A stretch of 64,000 nt of DNA, taken from contig JBJEFI010000079.1 of NCBI GenBank assembly GCA_051873875.1, positions 1 to 64,000 of the forward strand, in the 5' to 3' direction. Each line of letters starts with the position of its first letter. Positions within the stretch are counted from its first letter, which is position 1. Source of the DNA: JBJEFI01 sp051873875. GTDB lineage: Bacteria > Bacillota > Bacilli > Bacillales > Bacillaceae_G. Shown piece after piece: positions 8,714-17,069 of the stretch. The notes under the pieces are model-generated. The model was not told where the DNA came from and did not search any database. It saw only the letters and a list, made by a program, of their open reading frames with translations. The position numbers and the translations under genes were made by a program.

Positions 8714-8812
8714 TCTCTATCTGGCTAACCTCCAGCTATTCTCCTAAAAAATTTCATCTATTCCCTAAAAGTAGAAAACTAATGGTACTAGGTGAAATTT
8801 CTAACGGAGAAT

Positions 8813-8854
8813 TCCTTTCAATATTACATAGTGAAACAAGTGATATTGAAAGGA
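8813..8854. repeat. 12-bp perfect inverted repeat after argS
   Basis: TCCTTTCAATAT and ATATTGAAAGGA are exact inverted copies separated by 18 bases, 17-58 bases past the argS stop. No T-tract follows, so it is not a standard terminator. It could stabilise the argS 3' end or be a remnant of a small repeat element. Confidence 0.6.
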
Positions 8855-8870
8855 CTGCTTACGGTTTTTC

Positions 8871-10559
8871 TTACATTTCTTCTGGAGCTGAAATTCCTAA
8901 TAAACGTAATCCTTCAGTTAATACAATTGTTACAGCATACACTAAGTTTAAGCGTGATTGTAACATGTTATCTTCTTCTAAAATACGTGTATTTCCATAA
9001 TATTTATTAAATGCTTGTGCTAAGTCTAATAAATACTTTGAAATAACAGATGGCTCATAACGGTTGAATGAACGTTGAATTACCGCTGGGAAAGCATGAA
9101 TTAACTTCACAATACTCCAGCTTAAATCATCATTTAAACCATTGATTTCTTCTGTTGGAACAAAATTTCCTTTACGTAAAATAGAATTAGCACGTGCATT
9201 CGTATATTGAACGTATGGACCTGTTTCACCTTCGAATTTTAACATGTGTTCTAATGAGAAATCGATGTTGTTTGTGCGCTCATTTTTTAAATCTTGGAAA
9301 ATAACAGCGCCCACACCTACTTGACGAGCAACTTCTTCTTTATTTGCTAATGAAGGATTTTTCTCTTCAATGCTTTGTTTTGCTAATGAAATTGCTTCTT
9401 CAATAACTTCTTCAAGTAATACAACTTTTCCTTTACGAGTCGACATCTTTTGACCGTCTTTCATCATTAAGCCAAATGGAACGTGTTTTGCTCCTTTTAC
9501 CCAGTCATGACCCATTTTTTGTAATACAGTAAAGAATTGTGTAAAGTGAAGTGCTTGTTCCCCACCTACAACGTAGATTAATTTATCAAAGTGATATGTG
9601 TTTTGACGATAAATTGCTGCCGCTAAGTCACGTGTTGCATAAAGTGTCGCACCATCAGATTTACGAACTAAGCAAGGTGGTAATCCTTCTTCTTCAAGAG
9701 ATACAACTTGTGCACCTTTTGATTCAACTAAAAGACCTTTTGCCTCTAATTCGTCTGCAACAGCATCCATTTTATCTGCGTAGAAAGCTTCACCGTTATA
9801 AGAATCAAATTTTACACCCATTAAATCATAAATACGTGAGAATTCTTGTAATGATTCTTCACGGAACCATGTCCAAAGGCGTGTTGCTTCTTCATCACCA
9901 TCTTCAAGCTTTTTAAACCACTTACGCCCTTCTTCTTCAAGCTCAGGCTCTGTTTCTAAACGATCATGGAATTCTACATATAATTTTAATAATTCACGAA
10001 TTGGGTGTGCCTTTACAGCTTCTTCACTTCCCCATTCTTTATATGCATAAATTAATTTACCAAACTGTGTTCCCCAGTCACCAACGTGGTTTAAGCGAAC
10101 AACGTCATAGCCACATTTTTCAGCAATATATGCTAATGAATGACCAATAACTGTTGAACGTAAATGCCCCATTGAGAATGGTTTCGCAATATTTGGTGAA
10201 GAAAATTCAACTACTGCTGTTTTCCCAGTCCCTTCTGTTAAATCACCATAGTGTTCCTTAGCTGTTAAAACTGTATTTAACGTATCTTTCGAAGCAAATT
10301 CACGACTTAAAAAGACGTTTACATAAGGACCAACTGCTTCTACTTTTGAAAAAGTAGGAGAATCAATCATCGCTGCAACATCTGTCGCAATCATCATTGG
10401 TGATTTACGTAATGCTTTTGCTAATGGGAAGCAAGGAAATGCTAAGTCACCATGTGTTTCATGTTTTGGTGTTTCAATTAATCCGTAAATTGTTTCTAAA
10501 TCTAAGTGTTCACTTAATCCTTTGTGTAGTTCTTCTGCATACAATTTTTTGTAATCCAA
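8871..10559 (-). CDS. argS: Arginine--tRNA ligase
   Basis: Class I aminoacyl-tRNA synthetase charging tRNA-Arg. The HIGH-type motif is FSMGHLRS near residue 120 and the KMSKS-type motif is QKMSTRKG near residue 365; the C-terminal DALR anticodon-binding domain contains the FNKYYGNTRIL segment. Length about 562 fits the family. I favour TTG at 10559, eight bases after GGAG; the in-frame ATG at 10577 has no ribosome site. A T-box leader precedes it, so expression should rise when tRNA-Arg is uncharged. Confidence 0.95.
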   Translation of the reverse strand: MDYKKLYAEELHKGLSEHLDLETIYGLIETPKHETHGDLAFPCFPLAKALRKSPMMIATDVAAMIDSPTFSKVEAVGPYVNVFLSREFASKDTLNTVLTAKEHYGDLTEGTGKTAVVEFSSPNIAKPFSMGHLRSTVIGHSLAYIAEKCGYDVVRLNHVGDWGTQFGKLIYAYKEWGSEEAVKAHPIRELLKLYVEFHDRLETEPELEEEGRKWFKKLEDGDEEATRLWTWFREESLQEFSRIYDLMGVKFDSYNGEAFYADKMDAVADELEAKGLLVESKGAQVVSLEEEGLPPCLVRKSDGATLYATRDLAAAIYRQNTYHFDKLIYVVGGEQALHFTQFFTVLQKMGHDWVKGAKHVPFGLMMKDGQKMSTRKGKVVLLEEVIEEAISLAKQSIEEKNPSLANKEEVARQVGVGAVIFQDLKNERTNNIDFSLEHMLKFEGETGPYVQYTNARANSILRKGNFVPTEEINGLNDDLSWSIVKLIHAFPAVIQRSFNRYEPSVISKYLLDLAQAFNKYYGNTRILEEDNMLQSRLNLVYAVTIVLTEGLRLLGISAPEEM

Positions 10560-10747
10560 TTTGTCCACTCCATTCATAACTTGTTTAGAAGCTCAACTAC
10601 TTCCTAACTTCTTTCTCGTAATAATCATTTTCATTGCACAAAAGTGTCATACCATCAATATAGAAACTATTTAATAAAAGTGTTTCCGAAAAAAGCAAAG
10701 TTACTTTCTTACTAATTAAATAGCAAAACAATCTTATTTTAGACAAC

Positions 10748-10992
10748 AAAAAACTCGTCTCTTTATAAAAAAGAGACGAGATTATTCCCGCGGTACCACT
10801 CTTATTGTTTCAATAATGAAACCAGCTTTATCATTCATAACGGTATGACCGGCAATTTCTACTACTTTCAAAATTGCATCTCTAAAGTGCGCTTCATTCC
10901 TCACATTTGCTAGGCTTTCACCGTCCCTAACTCGCTAATGTAAATGTTTGAGAAACTACTCTCTTTATCATTGATTTTTTCATTTTATTTTA
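10748..10992 (-). ncRNA. T-box leader RNA of argS
   Basis: Minus-strand leader with the invariant T-box AGAGTGGTACCGCGGG (within 10785-10803), which pairs with the acceptor end of uncharged tRNA. It is followed by a terminator stem CTCGTCTCTTT/AAGAGACGAG with a T-run (10750-10780). In the specifier region GAA-G-CGC-ACTTTAG, the triplet CGC at 10889-10891 is an arginine codon followed by the usual purine, matching the downstream argS. The AG-bulge and Stem I hairpins upstream look normal. Confidence 0.92.
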
Positions 10993-10997
10993 CCTTC

Positions 10998-11025
10998 ATT
11001 ATATACAAATACTGCTAAAATGCAA
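10998..11025 (-). promoter_or_regulatory. Sigma-A promoter of the argS T-box transcript
   Basis: TTGCAT (11020-11025) and TATAAT (10998-11003) are spaced by 16 bases on the minus strand, placing the transcript start near 10991. Confidence 0.75.
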
Positions 11026-11073
11026 GGGAGAAATGCATATATGATATTTTTTTACAAAAAGAATAAGCTTCTC

Positions 11074-11850
11074 TTATGTCACATTTATATATCCAAAATG
11101 AAATTTTGATGTTTTTCGAATGATTTGTTGGAACCCAAATCGGTTAAAACGATCACTTTGATAATGGTCCTTTAAAATAACCTTTTCTTTTGCTACACGT
11201 TTTGCCTCCATAATCGATTCCTCTAATAACTCATCATAGCAGGCAAAAGCTTTAATCCCTTCAATTCCATCACTATGCAATAAACTTGCTTCAAACATAG
11301 GATCAAAATAAACAACATCATATTCATTCTCCTCACAGCTCTTTAAAAAGGCCAGATGATGAGCGTTTACTACGTTAATTCGCTTCATCGCCTCATTAAA
11401 TGTAGCCATTCCCGAATCCCATTGTTGTAACCCTTGTTTTGCTAAATACGCCACATATCGGTTATGCTCAATACCTGTTACACAACCAGTCTCTCCAACA
11501 ACATAACTAGCAACAATACTATCGGAAGCTAGTCCCAATGTACAATCTAACAATCGCATCCCCGAACGTAAGCCTGCTGTTTCAATAATAGGATCATGCT
11601 TTCCATCCATTAAACGCTTCACACGAAAAGTAGCAGAATTCGGATGAAAGAAAAATGGCGGTTGATTTCCTTTTGGATATAGTTGTAGTCGATTTCTTCC
11701 AACAACTAAAATATCCTCCTGATAGGTTTCTTGCATATGGGGTATAGATACTTTTCTTCTTTCTTTATAAATACAATTCAACTCTATTGCTACTTCTTTG
11801 GCATATTGAATTGTTTCCTCATCGGTTCGTCCTGCTGTCGTGACAATCAT
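11074..11850 (-). CDS. Class I SAM-dependent methyltransferase (YpiP/RsmJ-like)
   Basis: Predicted cytoplasmic methyltransferase of about 258 residues. It shows a Rossmann SAM site (LLDCTLGLASDSIVASYVVG, near residue 125) and a later YFDPMF motif resembling the DPMY/NPPY catalytic loop. The RVKRLMDGKHDPIIETAGL segment before the fold is characteristic of the YpiP group, distantly like the 16S rRNA methyltransferase RsmJ. ATG at 11850 follows AGAGGGATTAAA; the 16 extra upstream residues are unlikely. Substrate is not established. Confidence 0.8.
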   Translation of the reverse strand: MIVTTAGRTDEETIQYAKEVAIELNCIYKERRKVSIPHMQETYQEDILVVGRNRLQLYPKGNQPPFFFHPNSATFRVKRLMDGKHDPIIETAGLRSGMRLLDCTLGLASDSIVASYVVGETGCVTGIEHNRYVAYLAKQGLQQWDSGMATFNEAMKRINVVNAHHLAFLKSCEENEYDVVYFDPMFEASLLHSDGIEGIKAFACYDELLEESIMEAKRVAKEKVILKDHYQSDRFNRFGFQQIIRKTSKFHFGYINVT

Positions 11851-11966
11851 TTTAATCCCTCTCAACTTATCCAAAAACGATACTATTTTTTCTACCAATA
11901 TATCATTTTCTTATAAGAAAACCAACAAGATCCTTTTTGCCATTACTTCATGATCAACTATAAAAA

Positions 11967-11994
11967 AGAGACATGATAACTCATGTCTCTTTCG
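11967..11994 (-). terminator. Terminator downstream of the bacilliredoxin gene
   Basis: AGAGACATGA and TCATGTCTCT form a 10-bp stem with a four-base loop, followed by Ts on the minus strand, just after the brxA stop. Confidence 0.8.
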
Positions 11995-11997
11995 AAT

Positions 11998-12432
11998 TTA
12001 TTCGCAATACTTTTCAAATGCATTTAAAATGTTCATTAATACTTCTTCGCCAGCATGCCCTTCAATATGCTCTCGTGGAATAAAATGAGCAAGTTGACCA
12101 TCCTTAATTACCATCATAGAAGGTGATGAAGGTTCTACTTCTGGAAAATAGCTACGCATTTTTGCAGTTGCTTCACGATCTTGTCCCGCAAATACTGTAA
12201 CAATAGCGTCTGGTTTTTTCTCACTTTCCATTACTGCCCCAACAGCTGCTGGTCTTGCTAATCCTGCCGCACACCCACAAACAGAATTAATAACAACGAA
12301 AGCTGTTCCTTTTGTATTACTCATAAAATCTTCTACTGCTTCTTCTGTTGTTAATTCTACAAATCCACCTTGCGTTAATTCTTCACGCATTGGGCGAGAT
12401 ATTTCTCTCATATATTGTTCATATGCGTTCAT
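11998..12432 (-). CDS. brxA: Bacilliredoxin, BrxA/YphP type
   Basis: Thioredoxin-fold protein that removes bacillithiol from protein thiols after oxidative stress. The redox motif is CGC in NSVCGCAAGLARPA near residue 53, diagnostic of the BrxA/BrxB (DUF1094) family. Other conserved pieces are VTVFAGQDREATAKMR and IPREHIEGH. The 144 residues and the N-terminus (YEQYMREISRPMREEL) resemble YphP more than YqiW. Bacillithiol genes bshA and bshB1 lie at the far end of the window. Confidence 0.93.
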   Translation of the reverse strand: MNAYEQYMREISRPMREELTQGGFVELTTEEAVEDFMSNTKGTAFVVINSVCGCAAGLARPAAVGAVMESEKKPDAIVTVFAGQDREATAKMRSYFPEVEPSSPSMMVIKDGQLAHFIPREHIEGHAGEEVLMNILNAFEKYCE

Positions 12433-12638
12433 TATATATATCCTCCTAATCTTTTCTGATTATCATCATACGTGTTCTTTCTTCTTTTTTCAAATACTCT
12501 TGCTCATCTGTCATTTTCTATCGTAAACTTTAGTTCACAAAATGTTCAAATATCCATTGTATATTTTTATCCAGGAGAATATACTCAATTTACAGATAAA
12601 AAGTCTGATTATTCAATTTTTAACTGGGAGGCGATAAA

Positions 12639-12764
12639 ATGCATACAATGGCTTATATTTTGGACGCATGTTTAGACGTAAACTTTCTTTTCATCGCTGG
12701 TGCATTCTTCTTTTTGAAAAAGAAAAAATATAAAAATGATCACATCATTCACTTAAAAGAATAG
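12639..12764 (+). CDS. Small 41-residue membrane peptide, unrecognised
   Basis: ATG at 12639 is preceded by GGGAGGCGATAAA, a strong Shine-Dalgarno at good spacing. The product has a hydrophobic centre (VNFLFIAGAFFFL) followed by a basic run (KKKKYKNDH), consistent with a single transmembrane segment with the positive side in the cytoplasm. Upstream AT-rich sequence could hold a promoter, possibly sporulation-type, but this is a guess. I know no family for it. Confidence 0.5.
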   Translation: MHTMAYILDACLDVNFLFIAGAFFFLKKKKYKNDHIIHLKE

Positions 12765-12802
12765 GATGCCTTTTGATAACATATTCATTAAGAGGGAGAC
12801 AC

Positions 12803-12913
12803 ATCACAACAGAAATCATCATGCAATAGGTTTAGCACCGTGCAATATTGGTGACAGATATAGTTTCTGTTGTAATAGGCGCTACTTTAGGCATATTTGC
12901 TTATCAAGGATAA
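12803..12913 (+). pseudogene. Possible decayed micro-ORF
   Basis: A 37-codon plus-strand frame starts where an ATG would be expected after GAGGGAGACAC but reads ATC, and contains two TAG codons early on. Its remainder reads as a hydrophobic C-terminus (VTDIVSVVIGATLGIFAYQG). A start mutation plus stops suggests a dead small membrane-protein gene. Chance cannot be excluded. Confidence 0.22.
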
Positions 12914-12981
12914 CGGATTGGATAATCTAAACAATTCATACTACTCTATTTGATAGTATTTCACTTACCATTTATCTAAAA

Positions 12982-13010
12982 AATCGCTAGCATCTCTAGC
13001 GATTTTTTTT
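12982..13010 (-). terminator. Terminator downstream of ssbB
   Basis: AAAATCGCTAG pairs with CTAGCGATTTT across five bases, with T-runs on either strand. Confidence 0.8.
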
Positions 13011-13030
13011 GAGGATTTTATTAAGAAGTT

Positions 13031-13372
13031 CTAAAAAGGTAATTCTTTATATTGAGGTTTTCGTTCTAAGAGGGTCACGCCATCTGCTACTACTTCTGTT
13101 ACATAATGCCGTACACCTGATTCTTCATATGTACGAGTTTGAATCCGCCCTGTAATACCTACTAAAGTTCCTTTTGAGCAGTGATTACATATAATTTCCG
13201 CTAATCGATTCCAAAGAGAACATTGAATAAAATCCGCTTCATACGTTCCTTCCTTATTTCGAAACTGACGATTAACAGCTAAGGAAATATGCAAAAATGA
13301 TTTTCCCTTGCTTGTTTGCTTTAATTCAGGTTCTTTTGTTAATCTTCCCACAATTGTTACTTGATTAATCAT
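13031..13372 (-). CDS. ssbB: Single-stranded DNA-binding protein, SsbB type
   Basis: A 113-residue OB-fold protein binding single-stranded DNA. The sequence begins MINQVTIVGRLTKEPELK and contains the WNRLAEI and GRIQTRTYE motifs of the bacterial SSB family. It lacks the long acidic C-terminal tail of SsbA, which is the pattern of competence-associated SsbB (YwpH) in B. subtilis. It stands alone with its own terminator. The start is preceded by GGAGGTGAGAAG. Confidence 0.88.
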   Translation of the reverse strand: MINQVTIVGRLTKEPELKQTSKGKSFLHISLAVNRQFRNKEGTYEADFIQCSLWNRLAEIICNHCSKGTLVGITGRIQTRTYEESGVRHYVTEVVADGVTLLERKPQYKELPF

Positions 13373-13520
13373 CTTCTCACCTCCTTCCCTCTTAGTGTAC
13401 GCCCCCTCTTCTTTTTTGTAAAAAGTCGATTTTCACAAATCAAAGGTATAAAAATTGCATTTTTTGTTTATTTCCACTATGGATTTTTGATTTTGAATAG
13501 CACCTTTTTCTTTATTCATA

Positions 13521-13550
13521 AAAAAAGAGTAGACTTATTCGTCTACTCTT
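13521..13550 (-). terminator. Terminator downstream of the ABC-F region
   Basis: AAGAGTAGAC and GTCTACTCTT form a 10-bp stem with a six-base loop and a T-run on the minus strand. Confidence 0.8.
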
Positions 13551-13578
13551 CTCAAACATAGCTAGAAATTATCCCCCT

Positions 13579-13723
13579 CTATGCTTCGCTTTCTTCTTCT
13601 GTTGTCGCAATTCGAATTATCTTTCTTTCTCTTCTACCTTTTTTGACGATTGAAAGATTTTCTTACTAATGGACTACCAATCAGAACTGTGTTTTTATCT
13701 TTGTACATACTAGTATATTCCAT
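13579..13723 (-). pseudogene. Possible frameshifted 47-codon ORF after the ABC-F gene
   Basis: Minus strand. A frame from ATG at 13723 reads MEYTSMYKDKNTVLIGSP and on to NRQKR then stop. Removing one base from the A6 run (T6 at 13639-13644) joins it to a second frame reading GRRERKIIRIATTEEESEA and a stop at 13579. The basic middle and acidic end look protein-like. There is no clear ribosome site, so translation may couple to the upstream gene. Real gene, decayed gene, sequencing error and chance all remain possible. Confidence 0.28.
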
Positions 13724-13729
13724 AATTAA

Positions 13730-15619
13730 TTAAAACGATTCAATTAACTCACTTAAGTATGCCCATCGATCCATTTTTTCAACCAACGCTAACTCTGTTT
13801 CTTCTTTTTCATCTATTAACTTTTGAGCCTGTGTATAATCGCTTCCGACTTGTTCTAATTGTTTCTCAATATCCTCAATCTTTTGTTCTAACTGTTCTAT
13901 TTCCGCTTCAATCCCTTCCCATTCTCGTTGTTCATGATAGGAAAGTTTTTTCTTTACTTTCGGTTTTTCCTCTTTCTTTTCCACACGCTCTTCTTTTTCA
14001 ACTGTTTTTTGAATTGCTTTTTCTTGTTTTTGTGTTTGAAGCAATTCAGAATACTCTCCAAAGTAAACGTCAATATCACCGCTACCATCTAAAACGAGTA
14101 ATTGATGAGCCACTTTATCTAAGAAATAACGATCATGAGAAACCGTAATAACAACACCGCTATAATCTTCTAAGTAATCTTCTAATACGGTTAACGTTTC
14201 AGTATCTAAGTCATTTGTCGGCTCATCTAGTAACAATACATTTGGTGACGCCATCAATAAGCGAAGTAAATAAAGACGTTTTCGTTCCCCACCCGATAGT
14301 TTCCCAATTGGATAGCCATGCATCGATGACGGGAATAAAAATCGCTCTAACATTTGTGAAGCTGAAATTGTTTTACCGTCTGTTGTTCGAATAACAGATG
14401 ATTCTTCTCGAATATAATCAATCATTCTTGCATTTACATCCATATCTACACTTTCTTGTGTATAATACGCTAATTTTACGGTTGCACCAATTTCAATTTC
14501 ACCACTGTCTACAGCCATTTTGCCAGCAATTAAGTTTAACATGGTAGATTTCCCTACTCCATTGCTTCCGACAATCCCAATTCGATCATGTGGCTTTATT
14601 GTATAGGTAAAATCTTTAATAAGTGTACGATCTCCAAAAGACTTCGTTACATCTTTAAAAACAATTACTTTCTTCCCTAAACGACTACTACTTAGAGAAA
14701 TATCAACTGCTCCACTATCTTGGGGACGGTCTCTATCTTCAAGTTGTTCAAATCGTTGAATACGTGCTTTCTGCTTCGTCGTTCTTGCTTTCGCGCCTCT
14801 TCTCATCCAAGCTAGTTCACGACGATATAAGTTTTGAAGCTTTTCTTCTGTTGCTGCTTCCTGTTCTTTACGGATTGCTTTTCCTTCAATAAATACTTGA
14901 TAATTTCCTTCATATGTGTAAAGCTTTCCACCATCAATTTCAAAAATACGATTCGTTACTCGGTCTAAGAAATAACGGTCATGGGTAACAAATAAGACAG
15001 CACCTTGGTAACGATTCAAGTACTCTTCTAACCAACCAATTGTTTTATGATCTAAATGGTTGGTAGGCTCATCTAAAATTAATAGATCTGGCTGTTGAAT
15101 AAAGCATTGTGCCATTGCAACACGCTTTTTCTGTCCACCTGATAACTGAGATACTTTCTTTGAATAGTCCGTAATTCCTAACTTCGTCAGTAAGGATTTT
15201 GCATTCGCCTCTGTATCCCAAGCATCTGCCGCATCCATTTCTTGATGAATGGCATACATCTCATTCATTAATTTTTCATCCGCAGGATTTTGCTCCATTT
15301 TTTGTAGCAAAAGTTCATAACGACGAAGTAAACGAAACAGTGGATTATCTCCATAAAAAACTTGGTCTAATATAGTTAAATCTTCATTAAATTCTGGATT
15401 TTGGGATAAATACCCAATTGTATATCCTTTCGTTGTATGAATATCACCACTATCAGATACTTCTTTTGCAGCAATTATTTTCATTAATGTGGATTTTCCT
15501 GAACCATTTATGCCAATAATACCGATTCGTTGTCCATCATGAATTGTAAAAGATAAATTTGTAAATAATTCTTTTTCTCCATAATTTTTAGAGATATTTT
15601 CTACTGTTAACATTTTCAT
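13730..15619 (-). CDS. ABC-F family ATPase, Uup/YfmR type
   Basis: Cytoplasmic twin-ATPase that acts on the ribosome, not a transporter; it has no membrane domain. Two Walker A motifs (GINGSGKST, GSNGVGKST), two signatures (LSGGQKKR, LSGGERKR) and two Walker B motifs (LLILDEPTNHLD, VLLLDEPTNDLD) are seen. Between them is the linker with RRGAKARTTKQKARIQRFE, and the last 90 residues form a lysine/glutamate-rich coiled coil, both typical of Uup/YfmR. Start ATG at 15619 follows GGGTGAT. YfmR is known to relieve stalling at difficult peptides; the same role here is inferred. Confidence 0.9.
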   Translation of the reverse strand: MKMLTVENISKNYGEKELFTNLSFTIHDGQRIGIIGINGSGKSTLMKIIAAKEVSDSGDIHTTKGYTIGYLSQNPEFNEDLTILDQVFYGDNPLFRLLRRYELLLQKMEQNPADEKLMNEMYAIHQEMDAADAWDTEANAKSLLTKLGITDYSKKVSQLSGGQKKRVAMAQCFIQQPDLLILDEPTNHLDHKTIGWLEEYLNRYQGAVLFVTHDRYFLDRVTNRIFEIDGGKLYTYEGNYQVFIEGKAIRKEQEAATEEKLQNLYRRELAWMRRGAKARTTKQKARIQRFEQLEDRDRPQDSGAVDISLSSSRLGKKVIVFKDVTKSFGDRTLIKDFTYTIKPHDRIGIVGSNGVGKSTMLNLIAGKMAVDSGEIEIGATVKLAYYTQESVDMDVNARMIDYIREESSVIRTTDGKTISASQMLERFLFPSSMHGYPIGKLSGGERKRLYLLRLLMASPNVLLLDEPTNDLDTETLTVLEDYLEDYSGVVITVSHDRYFLDKVAHQLLVLDGSGDIDVYFGEYSELLQTQKQEKAIQKTVEKEERVEKKEEKPKVKKKLSYHEQREWEGIEAEIEQLEQKIEDIEKQLEQVGSDYTQAQKLIDEKEETELALVEKMDRWAYLSELIESF

Positions 15620-15746
15620 TATGTAATCACCCACGTTTATTTTACACGAAAATAGGCAAAAGCGGAATTAGGTAAGGACAATAGGCATTTTTCTTATTTA
15701 TACATATGTTATTTTAACTATACTTTCGTTAAAGGAGCATCTTATT

Positions 15747-16037
15747 ATGTCTAATTCCATGCACTATCCTAATGGAACGCATCAAGCCTTTCGTACTAGC
15801 TCTCCAGCTGGTAATGCCCAGTTCATTCCACCTTATTATCAACAATACCAATATATGAAACAGCCTGTTTTGTCATTAGTTAATCCTTGGGTTCAATTTG
15901 GTGTCAATGAGGCTCAACGTTCATCTTTAGAGCATGCCTTCACAGAAGTAGCATCTATTTCGTACCTAATGGGGAAAGGGTTTGACCAAACAACCGCTCA
16001 TCTTATTGTAGAAAGCTGGATCAGTATGAATCCATAA
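15747..16037 (+). CDS. Hypothetical protein, 96 residues
   Basis: Not recognised. AAAGGAGCATCTT precedes the ATG and a strong terminator follows, so it is probably a real monocistronic gene. The first 45 residues are rich in Tyr, Gln, Pro and Ser and look disordered. The second half (SSLEHAFTEVASISYLMGKG, then DQTTAHLIVESW) looks helical and folded. No signal peptide or membrane segment is seen. The Tyr/Gln-rich start recalls spore-surface proteins, but this is only an impression. Confidence 0.75.
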   Translation: MSNSMHYPNGTHQAFRTSSPAGNAQFIPPYYQQYQYMKQPVLSLVNPWVQFGVNEAQRSSLEHAFTEVASISYLMGKGFDQTTAHLIVESWISMNP

Positions 16038-16096
16038 ATAAAGTGAAACTTCCATCATTGAGAGTCTTAGTGTCAGTTAAATCAAGATAAATGCTA

Positions 16097-16134
16097 AAAA
16101 GGTGTGAATAGCCACAATCATTCACACCTTTTTT
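16097..16134 (+). terminator. Terminator after the 96-residue gene
   Basis: AAAAGGTGTGAAT pairs with ATTCACACCTTTT across a ten-base loop, followed by Ts. Confidence 0.85.
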
Positions 16135-16238
16135 ACAGAAAAACGACATAGCTATCCCCTTAACAACCGTATATACTTGTAAATAACCATACCAATCAAT
16201 TAACGAAAAACATTTACACGGCAAGGAGGAATATAACA

Positions 16239-16916
16239 TTGTCACAAAAAACTGCTCTTATAGCTGGTTCTACCGGACTGATTGGGAAGTCACTTCTAAA
16301 CGATTTACTACAAGGTGACGCTTATGAAAAAGTTATTGCAATCGTTCGAAGACCTCAAGGAATAGCACATTCGAAACTAATAGAAATTATCATAGAGGAT
16401 TTTGACCAATTAGGAACAATAAGGGAATATTTTGCGGTAGATGATGTATTTTGTTGTTTAGGAACAACGATTAAAAAGGCAAAGTCACAGCAAACAATGG
16501 AAAAAATAGATGTTGAATATCCCCATAGGATTGCCAAACTTGCTCATGAAATGGGCGCAACACAATTTTTATTGGTTAGTGCCATTGGTGCAAATCCCAA
16601 TTCCAACATATTTTATTCAAGAATTAAAGGCGAGCTTGAAGTGATGGTAAAGAAAATTCCATTCAAAGGGATATTCATTTTTAGACCATCCGCATTATTA
16701 GGTAAACGTGAAGAATTTCGATTAGGAGAAAAAATAAGTGGTACGATTATGTCCTTGTTTTCCTTTCTTTTTGTTGGTAAGTTAAGAAAATATAAAGCCA
16801 TTAAAGGTGAAACTGTCGCTCTTGCCATGTATTATGCAGCACAACAAAATAAAGATGGTATTTTTACATATGAAACAAAAGAAATGGAGAATATAATTCG
16901 TTCATTCTCTTCTTAA
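16239..16916 (+). CDS. NAD(P)-binding atypical short-chain oxidoreductase
   Basis: A 225-residue Rossmann protein. The N-terminus ALIAGSTGLIGKSLL carries the GxxGxxG dinucleotide motif. The segments FCCLGTTIKKAKS, FLLVSAIGANPNS and IFIFRPSALLG match the TIP30/HTATIP2-like group of atypical SDRs (NAD-dependent epimerase family). TTG at 16239 is the start, well placed after AAGGAGGA. It is flanked by terminators and transcribed alone. Substrate is unknown. Confidence 0.85.
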   Translation: MSQKTALIAGSTGLIGKSLLNDLLQGDAYEKVIAIVRRPQGIAHSKLIEIIIEDFDQLGTIREYFAVDDVFCCLGTTIKKAKSQQTMEKIDVEYPHRIAKLAHEMGATQFLLVSAIGANPNSNIFYSRIKGELEVMVKKIPFKGIFIFRPSALLGKREEFRLGEKISGTIMSLFSFLFVGKLRKYKAIKGETVALAMYYAAQQNKDGIFTYETKEMENIIRSFSS

Positions 16917-16973
16917 TCTTTTGGAATTTAATAACTTAAAAAAATAGTGTTAGCACCCATTTATTCAAATTAA

Positions 16974-17006
16974 AAATAGACCTTTACTTTTTAGGTAAGG
17001 TCTATT
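16974..17006. terminator. Terminator between convergent genes
   Basis: AAATAGACCTTTAC pairs with GTAAGGTCTATTT around a short loop. A T-run follows on the minus strand, serving the small membrane-protein gene at 17070. Confidence 0.6.
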
Positions 17007-17069
17007 TAGGGGAGAATTATATATAGTTTTTCCATATTATTGGAGAAATTATCCTAATTAATAAATCGT

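Larger units (their letters stand above)
8544..8870. other. Intergenic region between thyA and argS
   Basis: About 330 bases with no supported gene. It holds the argS terminator (8690-8713) and a long inverted repeat (8813-8854). The rest shows nothing I can name; short plus-strand frames run into the antisense of argS. Confidence 0.6.
12433..13030. other. Intergenic region between brxA and ssbB
   Basis: About 600 bases. Contents: the brxA promoter area, a 41-codon plus-strand ORF with a good ribosome site (12639-12764), a possibly decayed small ORF (12803-12913), and the ssbB terminator (12982-13010). The density of half-open small frames suggests a patch of eroded small genes. Confidence 0.5.
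13373..13729. other. Intergenic region between ssbB and the ABC-F gene
   Basis: About 360 bases. It holds a terminator for the minus-strand transcript (13521-13550) and a 145-nt stretch after the ABC-F stop that looks like a small gene broken by one base (13579-13723). The portion next to ssbB is presumably its promoter region. Confidence 0.5.

Noticed and set aside
9551..9916. 121-codon plus-strand frame inside argS
   Set aside because: Antisense shadow of argS with a composition of His/Leu/Gln repeats typical of reverse-strand low-GC coding DNA; no ribosome site.
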